Source: Owenia fusiformis (taxonomy: Eukaryota > Annelida > Polychaeta > Sabellida > Oweniidae). From it: 64,000 nt of DNA. The position numbers were made by a program, and so were the translations under genes. Position 1 is the first letter of the stretch, and every line of letters starts with the position of its first letter. Under the pieces are notes generated by a model that had not been told where the DNA came from, did not search any database, and was given only the letters and a program-made list of their open reading frames with translations. Shown here piece after piece: positions 37,401-50,045 of the stretch. The stretch is taken from the NCBI GenBank assembly GCA_903813345.2, contig CAIIXF020000006.1, positions 38,717,348 to 38,781,347 of the forward strand. Reading direction: 5' to 3'.

Positions 37401-40400
37401 CATAGCGAGGAGCACCTATGTCATAAACAAGATTCAGGCATAACTTGGGTTCAGCCCGAGTGTAGCTATAACTGTGCAAATCAAAGATATCACCATAAAA
37501 AGAGTACCTTTGTCATGATAAAAGATAAGACTAAGAGAGGACCAATTACCAAAATAATAATACTAACATAAGTTACGCTTGAGAAATTGCATTTGGTCAA
37601 TCTTTTAATTAATGTGATGCATTATCGTCATTTTGAAATCAAGTCTGTAAAACATGCACAGTGTACAATGACATAGCATATGCATAACATGACTGATGTT
37701 TTTAGTATACTGTCTCTTTGGCTTACGTTTCATCAGTTCGATTGATGGAAAACAGTTGTTTAATTAAAAATTAGTACCTTTGAAACAAACTTGATATACA
37801 AAATATAAAAATTAATCAGGGATTTTACACGGAAATAATCTAAATTAATTATGATATATATTTATCAAAAAATCGATTTCACCATTCTAGCTTAATAACC
37901 CTTACTGGGTTAAGTTTGAGATCCATGCATTAACTTACTGGAAATGCCTGAAAGACTGGGTACCACGCTACGTAACATCCTTTCTTCCTCTTGAATGAAG
38001 GGCAGGGGAACATGATGTTCTTCATGTATTGAGCAAATATTACAATCAGCACAGCTGTCCTACAAACAACCATAAACAAAACAACCACTTCACATACATA
38101 CTCTGTTTTGGATTAATTGAGATCCATATGATGAGAATTTTCATCCTAACAATGACCAATAATACATAAAATTCGTTTTTTTTATTATATTTGGTTAAAA
38201 ACATGAGATTTTCCTAAAAGAGTGGAATATAAGGTTTAATATATTTCTCAATTGTATCTACTCGTATAACCAGAGTTTGAACTCTTGTAATTGCGAGTTT
38301 ACTTTAAACAGTCACAGAATCACTGGTGCACTCACACGTTTTGAACCCATATTCTGATTGATTGAGTGAGTGAGTGAGCATACTACAGTAATGCTATCCA
38401 CCACGTGTTAAAATATTCTGTGTGAATCTACTTACAATATTACTATTAACCACGTTTTAATACATATTCTGTGTGAATCTACTTACAGTAATGCTATCCA
38501 CCACTGTTTAGAGGCAAGGCTTGATGCAGCGTTGAAAAGTGACAACCCAAGAACAGTGACAGTTGGTGCAATAACAAGCGGCCCAAAGAAACGCAGCAGT
38601 AACCCAACTAACCCTGTGAATCCTAGTAGGATCTCAAAAATCGAAGCCACCATGATAGCCCCTTGAATCTGAAATTAATAAACACAGGGGATTGAACCTG
38701 GGTAATGTAATACAAGTATTTAAGAAACAGTGTTTTTCGTCTTTTTCATTAATTGAATTGAATTGATTACAGTATTGAAAGTTCCACCTTAACCAAAACA
38801 AATTTTAAAACAACCAAAAGGATGAATAAGCTTAAATTTCAGTGCAATGATTGAGTATGTGTTAGATGACTAAACTAAAATGAATTTATCTCATTAATCC
38901 TTTTTTAAAAAAGGTTTTAATCTTAAGGGATAAACGTAGCTTACTGTGTACCATGGTTTTGTGGTACTGATATTTGAAATGGTAAAAATTAGCTATCTAC
39001 TACCCATTTCATGTTAATCTATTTCTATTTCACTGAACTATGGGTTACTATACTGACCTCTCTTAGTCGAGACTGCCACATCTCAGTATAAGCGGGTGTT
39101 CCCCTTGTCACTACATCGCTAGTGTCTGTAAGGTTTGCAGCTGTCTCTGAAAGAAGAGAATGCTAATCAGTATACACGGGTGTTCCCATTGTCACTACAT
39201 TGCTAGTGTCTGTAAAGTTGAAAGCTGTCTCTGAAGGAAGGAAATGTTAATCAGTATACACAGGTGTTCCCCCTGTCACTACATTGCTAGTGTCTGTAAG
39301 GTTGGCAGCTGTCTCTGAATGTTGAAAATCCATAATAGTGATACATTATAATTGGAGGCTATTTCTTTTGTCTGTATTCTTGATATTAAAATGACGGTTT
39401 TGAAAAGAAGTTGAACACTACACTCCAATTTTTTTGCCTGAAATTATGTATGCAGATAAATATTAAATATTCTATTAGCCTTACCATTTTGCTGACTAAA
39501 CCTATTTTGCCTGGATTTCGGGATATTGCTATAACTTGACACAAATCATTTACAAGTTGCCAAGAATCTGATCTTACATTTGACACTCAATGACCTTTCG
39601 AAGGGTCAAAACGATGAGTTTTCAAATTGAGTTTTCTGATTAAAGTCGAAGTCAAATTTGATCACAAAAGACTGACTGAGGTCTGAAAAAGTAAATATTT
39701 TAGGTAAAATATCATCTTTATCAAACTAGGTCACAACCAGGTTTTACATACATGTATATAAGCAATTGATGATCTATTAAAATGTTGTTCCAATTTTGAG
39801 ATACTGTACATCATGTATCAAGGCTCAAAACGTAAAAGGTCAAATATATAATTAGAAGTTTCTATTATATTAGTATATCACACCCTGTCAATGTCTGAAT
39901 TTTTATTGTGTCCCTTAATTCGGATTTACAACACATTTAATAAGTATATACCATTTTATGTATGCCATGCAGTTGAATGAATATGCATCCAGTTCGAAAT
40001 GACATGTTAAATTTCAAACAAACATCACTAAATAATATAAACGGAAAGTAGTTAAAACTGAGCAGAACTCGTCAATATTGACATCTTGAGCAGTGTTGAA
40101 AGGTGAACCAAGATAGGTAACCTTCTCGCAAAAAAACAATACATGACAAATTTTAAAAAAAATTATTTCAAATTGCATACGTGCCAAATGTAACGTGACT
40201 ATCACATTGATAATAATTCAAACACATATAATAGTACATAAATATAATATATCTAATAATGTAATCGACGTGTAGAATAAAATTTGCAAAATGCATATTA
40301 AAATCGTTCTTATCACAGTCAATTTTTATACTAATGTTAATTTTATACCAGGAAAGAAGAGGGTAATTCTACTAAAATCCAAATGTGCATGTTATCAGTG

Positions 40401-43400
40401 TCTGCAATCCGTAGTCTTCAATAGCAGTATGTTCAATTTTACTCGTCTATTTATTAATGCCCCTTCTAAAGAAATAATGAGTTGATATTTGGACACTATT
40501 CCCTACCTGGGGAAACTACTGTTGGACACCTCCACTGTGGTAGTGAGAGAATTGCCAGGGAGGGTACCATCAAGGCAAAGGTACCTGCTTGCACTACAGG
40601 CAGCCTAAAACACAACAAATCCAAATTTGAAAATGCATCATTATATATCGTGTTCAGAGGTAAATTGAATGTATATACTGATGGAATGTTAACCAATCAT
40701 CCTCGAATTGTCATTCAATTTTCAGCTTTTAAATGTGTCAAAGCTCTCAGGCTCTAAATCTACATCATCCTTTTAATATTTTGATTTCTTGTGGATTCCC
40801 AAATCAGCTTGATTATTTTTCGAGAAATGCTGTACGTGAAGTGCTATTTAAATTAGTTGATGTGCTGTCGATGAAAGTGAAAGAGTTCATACAATTAATG
40901 CTGCTTCGTTTAACACAAAAACGGGCATTCAAGAAGGATTATTATAACAACCTGCTTTTTGCTTAATAATAAACAAAATGTAATATAACACAAATACTGA
41001 ATTCTATCCCGAAGGGCGAGGTGAATACATGCCTAAGAAATATATACAGATATTAAACGATCACAGAATTCAATATTTGTTTTATAATTTTCTCATTAAA
41101 GTAATACACAATATTAAAGTTAGAAGTACACAATATTGTTATGATATGACGTTAATAGTTTCAACGTTTTTCCAAACGTTTGCCAATATTCTGTTATAAA
41201 TCACGATCTCTGTCACACCATCGTAAAAAATAGATTTGTAAAATCGTATTACCTTTTCTTGGGAGGACTTCCTGATACAACTTCACCGTCTGTCATATCA
41301 GATGAAAATACTTTTAACTAAATTCCCGGGAATTAAGTGATGTGACGTCATTTTAATTGAATATATATTGGTATTCGTTAAAAATAACGTCACTGCCGGT
41401 GAATACACTCTTCACACGTTTTTTAAGCAGGGAGACATGAAATACCTCTATATATTTTAAGTCACATGGTATCTTATTGACCAATGAGAGAACGAATATC
41501 CCGGCATGGAAATAATGAAGTGGATTATTACCTTACACCCAATGCTACTTGTGCGAGAGTTATGATTCCGGAAACAAACACAATTGTACTGATAAGTTCG
41601 GCTTTTACATTATTGTCATCTCCAACACAGAGGGCAGGGGCCAGTGTGAATGGTATGGTCAGTGTGGCGGTGAACATTACTAGGAAATGCTATAGAAAAA
41701 GAGCAGATTAAAATTATTACATTGTTCGTTGTTTCGTCTGTACAATTTCCAATATTTGGAACAACCACTCAGTTAATAATTGTCCCAAAATACTACCGAA
41801 ATAGTATTATATGCATAAGCTTTAAATAAATGAAATTAATCTTAATAAATTCTATTCACTTTAAACGTAGATTCGAATAAATGTTGATAACAATTGGTAA
41901 GGGTTAACACATTGCATAGAGTGAATGAGTTGATAATACTAAGTTGTATTCTACTTGGCAAATGTCATTTTAAGCTTATCATGAGGTTATCTAATAATTG
42001 CTGAATGTAACACAATACTTACCTGTAAGCCAAACACGAGGCACTGGAACCATGGTGGATTGTCCTTTACTTTAAACAATATGGCTGTTTCGCCACCGTC
42101 ATTCTCTTTTGATTCCTCACCCTCTATGTCATTCAAACAGGTTTCTTCAGGCTAACAAACATTGACAAATATATTAATAATGAAATGTTCTATGGTGGGT
42201 TTGCTTAGGGAGGGGGGGGGGGTTAATGGGTCGTGGTCTTCAGTGTTTCTTCTTAGGATACACCTTGGTTTTACCTGTCTATATTTGATTTTGTCACTTC
42301 AAGTAAGTTTTTCTCTAGACACTGGAAGCAAAGTGGGGAAAGTTCATATGAATTATTGTGAAAGACATGTTTTTATAATCAAAGACGATACTGATAAATA
42401 ATCTGGAACCAACCCAAAGTTCATAGCTGTTGTTTAGTCGAAAATACTTCCGGGAATTAAAATAAAAGGCGGATAAATATCGGAGATTGTGTTATAACAC
42501 GTTGGTAGTCAATTTTTTCATCAAGCTTGTTCTCCCCCCCCCCGTTCTTTCCCTGGCTCATATTCAATAATGTGTTGACCTTTCATTCAAAATTTTCAAT
42601 TACTTCTAACTATTTAAAACACAATTCACCATATGAAAATATATGCTTACTTGTTTTACAACTATATCCGAAATCAAATGACAGACTGATTAAGTTCATA
42701 TTCGAAAATATGTCATTTGCTAAGATTTTTTAATGATATTTAAGGGAATACATACATTTGATGTGGTACATGGGGTAATTTGTTTTGGCAATAATTGTTT
42801 ACATTTTACCCCGCTTTCATCGCTTTTTAACCAAATAAACATTTAGGTTACTACACGCCTAACCATCGCGTAAGCAGGCGTCACCGTACAGCGTCAAAAA
42901 ACACAGTAGTACAGTTTCCTGTACGGTGACGGAAATTAACAGCGTTGAAGCAAAAACTATAATGGGGTTTTTAAAAAAATTAATTAGATGAAAATAAATA
43001 CGATTTCGAGTGTAATAAAAACAGCATTCTCTTAGGAATGGTTTTAACTTTCTAATTATGATAAAAGTTTTTCGAGCACTGCTCGGATTTTTTCTGACTG
43101 GATCGGCCCACACAATCGACTCGAGAGAAAAATGTTGTTTTTTTCACTTTTCGTTTGGTTATTATTTCCCCTGTCGTCTGAGTATGGATTATTTTTATGA
43201 GAATATGTATTTGTTATCTACACATTTTAGAACAGATGAATATTCGGCAAATAATCATTCAGTGTATTTATTTAAAAAAGATCAGATCTGTACGGTGACG
43301 CATCTGCTGTACGGTGACGATTCCTTAGATTTCATGAAGTGTAATATATGACCTTAGTATTAACTTAAGATTCCATAAGTTTTTGTGTGGAAATTCAAAT

Positions 43401-45253
43401 GTTGTATCCCATTCAACATTGAAAAGATCAATTCTTATGTCTGATAACAAGGATTAAATACTGAAACACATTCAACTCTAAGCTTACTGTTCGAACAAGA
43501 GGTAAAGAAGCGTCAGATCTACATTATCACTGGTAAGTATCAAGCGAAGGTTACAGCCGTCACCTTAGCATTTACGATGGCGGACAGGAAGTATTAATTT
43601 CGATATTTTTAGTTTTCATGGAATTAACTATTTGAAAGTTTACGCAATGCTTTGATATCATTTGAAATACAGACCAGGCTTTTCTCATATGACAAACAAA
43701 GATAGCCTACATAGCCATCTTTACCCCATGCAAGATATTGCATCTTTCATCCTAAAAGTCACACGTGCAAGATGAGATTTACTTGTGACATCCCTTGTTT
43801 TAAAACAATAATAACATAGCAACAAATATACTGAGTTTTTGGTTTCATGACCCCTACCGTATCACACATTTCCAGTAACCTTCCATTAAGCGATGGAAGA
43901 TATAGTTGAATTGTAGCGCCCATGCACTATATATGAACAAATGATCATACTCCAGAGTTTCCATTTCATATAAGCCTAGTCTCATTTAGTTCATCAAAGC
44001 ATAACGCCAACTATAAAGAATTCGATGAAAACTAAAAATATTGAGATCGACACTTCCTGTCCGCCATCTTAAATGCAAAAGTGACTGTAGTAACTTTCAC
44101 TGATCATTTTGACAACATGTATACGAGGGATACTTGATTGGATCAACATTTGAACTTCCACACCAAAACTTATGCGATTTGAAGTAATAAATAATGAATT
44201 CTTTATATTACTTCTCACAAATTATAATGAATCGTCAACGTACAGCTGATGCGTCACCGTACAAATTTGATATTTTTTAAATATACATAATGAATGGTTG
44301 TTTGTTGAATCTTCGCCCGTTCTAAAATGTGTAGTCGACGAATACATATTCTCATAAAAATAATCCATACTCTCAGACGGCAGGGAAAATAATAACCAAA
44401 CAAAATGTGAAAAAACAACCTTTTTTCACTCTGGTCGATAATGTGGGCCGAACAGTGCTCGTAAAACATTTATCATAATTACAAAGTTAAAACCATTCCT
44501 AAGAGAATGCTGTTTTTATTTCACATGAAATCGTATTAGTTTTCATCAAATTAATTTTTTTAAACCCTTGTCATAGTTTTTGCTTCAAAGCAGTTAATTT
44601 GCGTCACCGTACAGAAAACTGTACTCCGATATTTTTTGACGCTGTACGGTGACGCCTACCTACGCGATGGTTAGGCGTACTAAAGGTTAGGCCCTATTAT
44701 TTATCTAAAATTAAACAAACTTGCTACATTGTACAATCCTATTCTTCGATGCCCTTTTGAGACTGGGCTTTGAAGAACCCAAAGTATAGTGTGGGTCAAT
44801 TGGATTCTGAGTCAATAAAACCTAGAAGATAAGCAATCAAAAGATTCATATTTTAGAGGCAAGACGTTTGTATAAACGTAAACCTCTGACCTCTTGTAAT
44901 TTACGGAATTCGAGTCATGTTCATTTATATATTGAAAAGTGTGTCACAGAACGAGGCCACAGACCAAAGCAATCCAACATATCCAAATCCAATCGTTTTG
45001 AATTTTAACTTCATTAAGGTATTTTCCATCAAGAAAATACTGAACTTTGGTCATTTGATTGCTAATAGGTTTGACTGACGCATGGAAAAGTGTTTCGAAA
45101 TGAATAATACAAAACGTTTGCACTAATCAGTTGTTAGACTACTAAACTGCGGGCTAAACTGTCATTAGTACAGTATCTAACAAATGATTGTAAATTCAGC
45201 GTATAATTGTAAATTCGACATACCTTCAGCTCTAAGTTAATTTCCTCCTGCAT
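34418..45253 (-). CDS. SLC23A: SLC23 nucleobase/ascorbate transporter, copy C (14 exons, 631 aa)
   Basis: Exons in coding order: 45224-45253, 42023-42151, 41532-41689, 40507-40604, 39058-39146, 38487-38668, 37939-38059, 37259-37415, 36968-37117, 36362-36465, 35910-36039, 35620-35763, 35328-35423, 34418-34725. All introns are GT-AG and phases equal those of A and B. Exon 2 is one codon longer and exon 14 five codons longer, giving 631 residues. Membrane motifs are kept: [36 protein letters not shown] (397-406), PDPVIGG. The N-terminal tail, exons 6 and 8 and the C-tail (ending DVTFVQLK) have changed much more than between A and B, so this is the older paralogue. Intron 1 is about 3 kb and holds a large foldback transposon. 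The divergent tails suggest different trafficking or regulation; that is inference. Confidence 0.92.
36170..36361 (-). repeat. exon-10 donor-edge tandem array, copy C
   Basis: Two clear intronic units of 68 and 70 bp (donor-like junctions near 36222 and 36290) plus a worn third follow the true donor at 36361. The consensus is the same as in copies A and B, so the first duplication predates the gene triplication. Confidence 0.82.
38386..38486 (-). repeat. tandem partial copies of the exon-6 donor edge, copy C
   Basis: Two decayed copies of the last 20-25 coding bases of exon 6 and its donor (plus strand like acttacagtaatgctatcca) lie near 38389 and 38431, after the true junction at 38486. The unit is about 45-60 bp. 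It was not seen in copies A or B. Confidence 0.7.
39147..39320 (-). repeat. exon-5 acceptor-edge tandem array, copy C
   Basis: Two intronic units of about 84 bp (landmarks near 39171 and 39254) beside exon 5, the shortest of the three arrays. The acceptor CTTTCAG or a close variant is present in each unit. Confidence 0.85.
42855..44678. mobile_element. 1.8-kb foldback transposon in SLC23 copy C intron 1
   Basis: The ends are acgcctaaccatcgcg and cgcgatggttaggcgt. The inverted arms extend about 500 bp, and inner inverted matches (cgatggcggacaggaagt against acttcctgtccgccatc) reach about 43640 and 44015. CGTCACCGTAC or its reverse (one variant has an extra a) occurs at 42879, 42921, 43290, 43309, 44233, 44252, 44602 and 44644. 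No transposase was recognised; the frames at 43058 (plus) and 44469 (minus) are the two arms read inversely. Confidence 0.82.
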
Positions 45254-46214
45254 GCTGCCACAAAATTAGCTTTGGTTTTATTTTCTCCCTTTTGTTTACT
45301 TTTTATGTCGGTTGTTTGTGTAATGGTATCCTTTTCGTTGTCTGCAATGGATACATTCATTAAACTAAAACAAACAACTGTTAATGTAGGCTATCATCTA
45401 GAATGGATTTAATGTCACGTGAATATTGTCTTGTAAAATACATGTTCATCCTTGAATTCTCAATATGATGATTACAGTGTATACTTACCTTGTGCACTTC
45501 TTGTTTGCTAACTATATACATGTAACCACGTTTTTTACTCTATTTGAAAGGAAATGGTTTGAGCAAAATGCCAAGTCATTCGTTAGAATTTCTGTAGGTG
45601 GTAAACCACGTGTTCCAAGTGATTGGCGCGAGTGCATGTGAAAAACGAAATATCGATTGTTCGTACTTTTCACGGACCAATGTTAATTCATCATTATTTA
45701 TAATTTACACTTATAATATATATTACTGTTGACACAAGAAGTAATTAAGATATTAGTTAATTTTTTCGATCGCTAATTACGCGATGACAGGCAATGACGA
45801 CATTTTTAATTTTGATATTAGTCAATGCCAAGGTCGCTAGAATAGTACAATAACGTCATTTCGAAGAACATATATGGAGGTTATTTAATGGGAGGTTTTT
45901 GATACAAGGTATATCTGAGGTAAATACAATATATCTACCCGAGGGACCGTAGGGACCGAGGGATATACCCTGTATCAAAAATCGAGTATTTAATAACTGA
46001 TTTGTCCTATACTTAGTAAATTATAAAGCTGATTAGTAGATCATTAAGTATGCATCGAGTGTTATGGGACCCTCATGTAATAATTACAAATTACAAACTA
46101 CAATCAAAACATGAATATCTTATCTCAATGTAAAGTTCTTAACATTTATTGTTTTTTTAAAACTCCACAGCTATAAAACGAAATTCCCGGGAATTGTTGA
46201 GCAGTTGATGTATA
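45254..46214. other. 5' flank of SLC23 copy C with an inverted-repeat patch
   Basis: No gene. At about 45897-46000, ttttgatacaaggtatatc and gatataccctgtatcaaaaa form an inverted pair around a ccgagggaccgtagggaccgag core, typical of a small foldback remnant. Confidence 0.5.
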
Positions 46215-47081
46215 CAGGGTGGTCCAAAAAAGTGAACCCTTGCAACCGGCTATATTTCCCTATATAATACTATACATTTTTCTTAGTATTAAAATTTGCA
46301 GAAATCATAAGCCCTAACGAAACATCACCGAGGATGGGTAAAATGAACTTCAATATCTGCGATTCTTCAACCCTTCAACAATCGTCCCATGTCGGAGTCT
46401 GGGAAACCTAATGTTTTCTGACTTTGTTGGGTTTTGAATCCCACACCATATGATGTAAAATTAGCATCCTACCTCTGTTAGTTGCAAAGTTATTGTGATC
46501 AAAAGAAATGTTCAATGTTTCCAAAGACGAGAACATCTTCCAGTGAAATCGTAACATAGCCCTATTTGGTCTTAAAATGTCAATATCTTCATTAATCATG
46601 GACCAATTCTAATTAAATTTGGCTCAAAACACTGAATATTAGATTTCCTTTTGATTTTTGTAAGATTTATATGAAGGGCCCCTCTATCCGATTTTGTAGG
46701 TAACATACCTCTAAACTATTGAATGGTAAAAACAGCTTCAAAGGCTCAATAAAAGTGTGAAATGTGTTCCTGCTCAAATAGTGTCCCATTTGTAATATGG
46801 TATGGTTTAAACTTATAATCTCTCACTGAAAACTTTTTTAAGATCATCTATTGTGTATCAACAATTTCCGTCAATCATATTGGTAAAATTTTGCACAAAA
46901 TCTAATTTGAGGCATGTTTGTTTAGTCTTGTAATGTCTTCGAAATTCAAGACTGAGAATAAATTATGGTGTCAACAAAAATTTAGACATTTCTCTACAAG
47001 ATGTGATAATATGAGCAAATTGATGCATTTATTAAGGAAAATATAGCCTGTTGCATGGGTTCACTTTTTTGGACCACCCTG
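46215..47081. mobile_element. 867-bp non-autonomous DNA transposon, CAGGGTGGTCC ends
   Basis: Terminal inverted repeats of about 45 bp start CAGGGTGGTCCAAAAAAGTG at both ends, with only a few mismatches further in. Flanks are TATA-rich, so the target may be TA. The end sequence resembles Tc1/mariner-type termini, which is inference. Inside, only a 63-codon minus-strand frame (46408-46599) with no recognised domain is present. Confidence 0.8.
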
Positions 47082-47315
47082 CATATATCTCCCGCTCACC
47101 TCAGCGGGAGATATATATAACACCCGCTCACGTCAGATATCGATTATTTTCCCGCATGTTATTTACCTATTACACTGCTATGTATGGAATAAAGTGAAAT
47201 ATTGGACCGAGAGCCGAAGGCCTATATTGCCCGCAGAAATGATATTATTAGTATTATTACCACCGTTAATGACCGGGACTGAAACAGCAAGAAAATCTTA
47301 CGCACTGAACGATAT
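47082..47315. repeat. short palindromes around a cccgctcacctcagcggg core
   Basis: atatatctcccgct and agcgggagatatat face each other around 47099, followed by further cccgc/gcggg-type pieces and gaccgagagccgaaggcc. It looks like the rim of an old foldback element that also contains the palindrome at 47316-47422. Confidence 0.5.
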
Positions 47316-47422
47316 CAATATTGCCGGTCAAGAATGCAATTAATGACCGGCAATTTTCCCCGGGAAATTATATAATGGGGAAAATTGCCGGTCATTAATT
47401 GCATTCTTGACCGGCAATATTG
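47316..47422. repeat. perfect 46-bp inverted repeat
   Basis: The arms 47316-47361 and 47377-47422 are exact inverse copies as read by eye, with a 15-base loop (gggaaattatataat). Each arm contains ccggtcaagaatgcaatt and gaccggcaattttcccc, which form internal ccggtca/tgaccgg pairs. Confidence 0.9.
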
Positions 47423-49815
47423 ACCACCACTAACGTCACATATTGCTCGGGTCGATATAGTAAAATGATTGCCTTCTAAACTAGAACTGAAACCCCCAAA
47501 ACTGGCCCGGCAAGGTGGTAATAATATCGGCCATTCTCTGTGCAGTTGCATCGTACAAATTTTGCCGGCATCGTCAAGTAAATAGAGGAGTTTCTAAGTA
47601 GCTTTGAAATCTCTCTAATTCTCATTTTTTCATGAGATTTTAAGATATTTGCACTTTTCCTCATTTTTGATATCATATTTGAATTCAAACAGTAACGTCA
47701 TTTAGATCATTTTCTATGACATTTTAAAACGTGGGTCAAATCTCCATTGGTACGCTGCTAAAATTCATTAAGACCTGGGCTTATTCGTATGACAACCAAC
47801 ATTTCCATGCTTTATCACAATATGTACATTGACAGGGTCATCCAAGAGTATATCATTCGAGTTTCAGACAGATTCAACCAACACTTTTTGATAAATCGTG
47901 AAATTAAGTGACTATTGCAAGTTTCAAGCATTGAAGCGAATAGAGGTTTGGCCCAAGAAAATCAAAGACAAACAAGGGTCACATCGATTATGTCGGCGAT
48001 ATTCATCTATTTAGAAACTATACTTTTGCTTGGAGATTGAAAATATCGAGTTGGCCTTGGAAGCCAATCCTCCATGTCCAGAACTGGCACTTCCCTTGGA
48101 TGGAGGAAGGAACGCAGTGGATGATGTCCGGAGCACTGAGTTCGGTGGCCGAAAATTCTGGTGGATGTTGAATAACGACCAAGATAATTTGCAAAAGGTT
48201 TGACCTAGATTTTGACCTTTCACCCATCATATCAGACACATTCCTCAACTTAGAATGTAAGCTGCTTAAAAAGCTTTTTTTAGTTTGCGAGGAGAAAGAA
48301 ACTGGCAAAAGCAATAGACTCCAGATTTTAAAGTATGGAGTAAAATAATAATAAAATAAAATATTGTTACTAGTGTCTCTTTTGTTAGTCATGATGCTGA
48401 ACACTTAAACGTTTTTAACAAGTTTTAATAATTTGTTAACTATTTGTAAATAACTTCCTCCACTTGATTCCTTACCAGGGAAAGCAGGAATACGATCGAC
48501 TGCATTCAGTCCTTATCTAAACTTGCAGCTACATCAAATACTTCTAACTTGTGCTTTTCACCAATTCCTGGATAAGATCTTGCGATCACATCGTCAGTGA
48601 AACGTCAATCTCAATCAGCCATTATTGTCAACATTCCACATTTTCATTGACATTCCACAATAAGCCTGTTTTTCTTATTTTTGCCTGGAATATCATATGG
48701 AGTTTCTTTATAATGTGTACTTGCGAACAGCTCAACTGACATACTGATGCTTCTTCTAATCTTCTAACAACATTTTCTATGTTCATCGAGTGTTGCTAAA
48801 AAACTGCACCAAATTCGTCAACTGGTATTTGAGTTATCGTCCGGACAGACAAACGAACAAAGGAACGGACGAACGGACGGACGAACGAATGGGCAGATGG
48901 CTTCCGTATATCCTGACGGACCTCGTTCGGAGGGATAATAAGCGAATGATGGACGACGCAACACAACAAATTTTATTTCAGTACATTTTAATCTGTTAAT
49001 ACTGCATACCGGGCCCAACTTGGGGGGGGGGGTCTCATGATCAGTAGTCCTATTTTTTAAATTAACAAATGAATTCTTTGGGTGAGAACGGAACCATCGT
49101 GGAAACCCAAAGGAGTTTCTTTCTGGAGAGATCATGCTCTGAATTAAGGGCTAGAGTCTTTTTGATAAAAAAGTCGGAGGCTTTTACTTTTATGTGTAAA
49201 AATTTGGTAATCAAATATATTTGTAAACATGAGAACTGTTAGTCAAATTGGCTGCTCAGGGTAGTAAACTAATACATTAATTTGCATATTTGTTACATTC
49301 CCTGGAAGGCCATGCCTTCAAGCATGGATGTAGATCTCTGGATTATTCAATTATTCAAGATGAACTTTAAAATTTGGCCAAGTAAATTATTGCTATAAAT
49401 GATGACAAATTTAAAGAAATCAAGTGACCATATGGATATCACGGGAAGGTTAGGTATAGTCTGGTCTAATATGATTATAGACTTTTGAAGGCTTTGGAAA
49501 TTTACAATGAAGATTTCTCAGCTCAATCTACGTAGGCTCAATCGATCTCACAAGACAAAATCGTATGGAATAACTTAGGATAAGCTAGTTATTAAGCTTG
49601 TTATTATGGTCTTACTAGTGGTTATTATTGAGTAATGATACAGGTATTCGATATGGTATTGCAGCTTACACTTAAGTAATGGTACACGTATCCTTGGATT
49701 TTAGGCCCGAATACCGAGGTTTATTTTTTTAATTATCGTGTATTATTATTTTGTGTTGATATTAGTTAACCATCTAACTATTGACATGATATGATAACCT
49801 TGTTATATTAATATA
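47423..49815. other. gene-poor stretch with repeat traces
   Basis: No supportable gene. A minus-strand frame at 48018-48404 and an overlapping frame look accidental. A dispersed-repeat unit (caactggtatttgagttat plus a ggacggacg tail) lies at about 48805-48900 and a G-run at about 49021. Confidence 0.45.
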
Positions 49816-49819
49816 GCGC

Positions 49820-50045
49820 ATAGGCGTAGCCAGGGGGATGCGATGGGTGCGATCGCACCCCCCCCTCCATAACCAATGAAAATAGAACCATTAGATAGAA
49901 GAAAAAGTCTTAAAATGCTTTTTATTTGAAGCTTCTAGCTCGATTTTGAACGAAGTTGCACCAATTTTTGTAAAATTCAAAACAAATCTTCAAAAACATT
50001 TTTTATGCCACGATCGCACCCCCCTCCACCCCGACTGAAAGCTGA
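49820..50045. mobile_element. C-rich MITE with GCGTAGCCAG end, right end missing
   Basis: Same left end and body as the copy at 4771-5039 (ataggcgtagccag, gctttttatttgaagcttct). The right terminus stops after gactgaaagctg, so the copy is truncated. Confidence 0.75.

Noticed and set aside
48018-48404. 128-codon minus-strand frame (and an overlapping 70-codon frame)
   Set aside because: No domain, no codon pattern apart from slightly higher GC; both overlapping frames are equally unconvincing.
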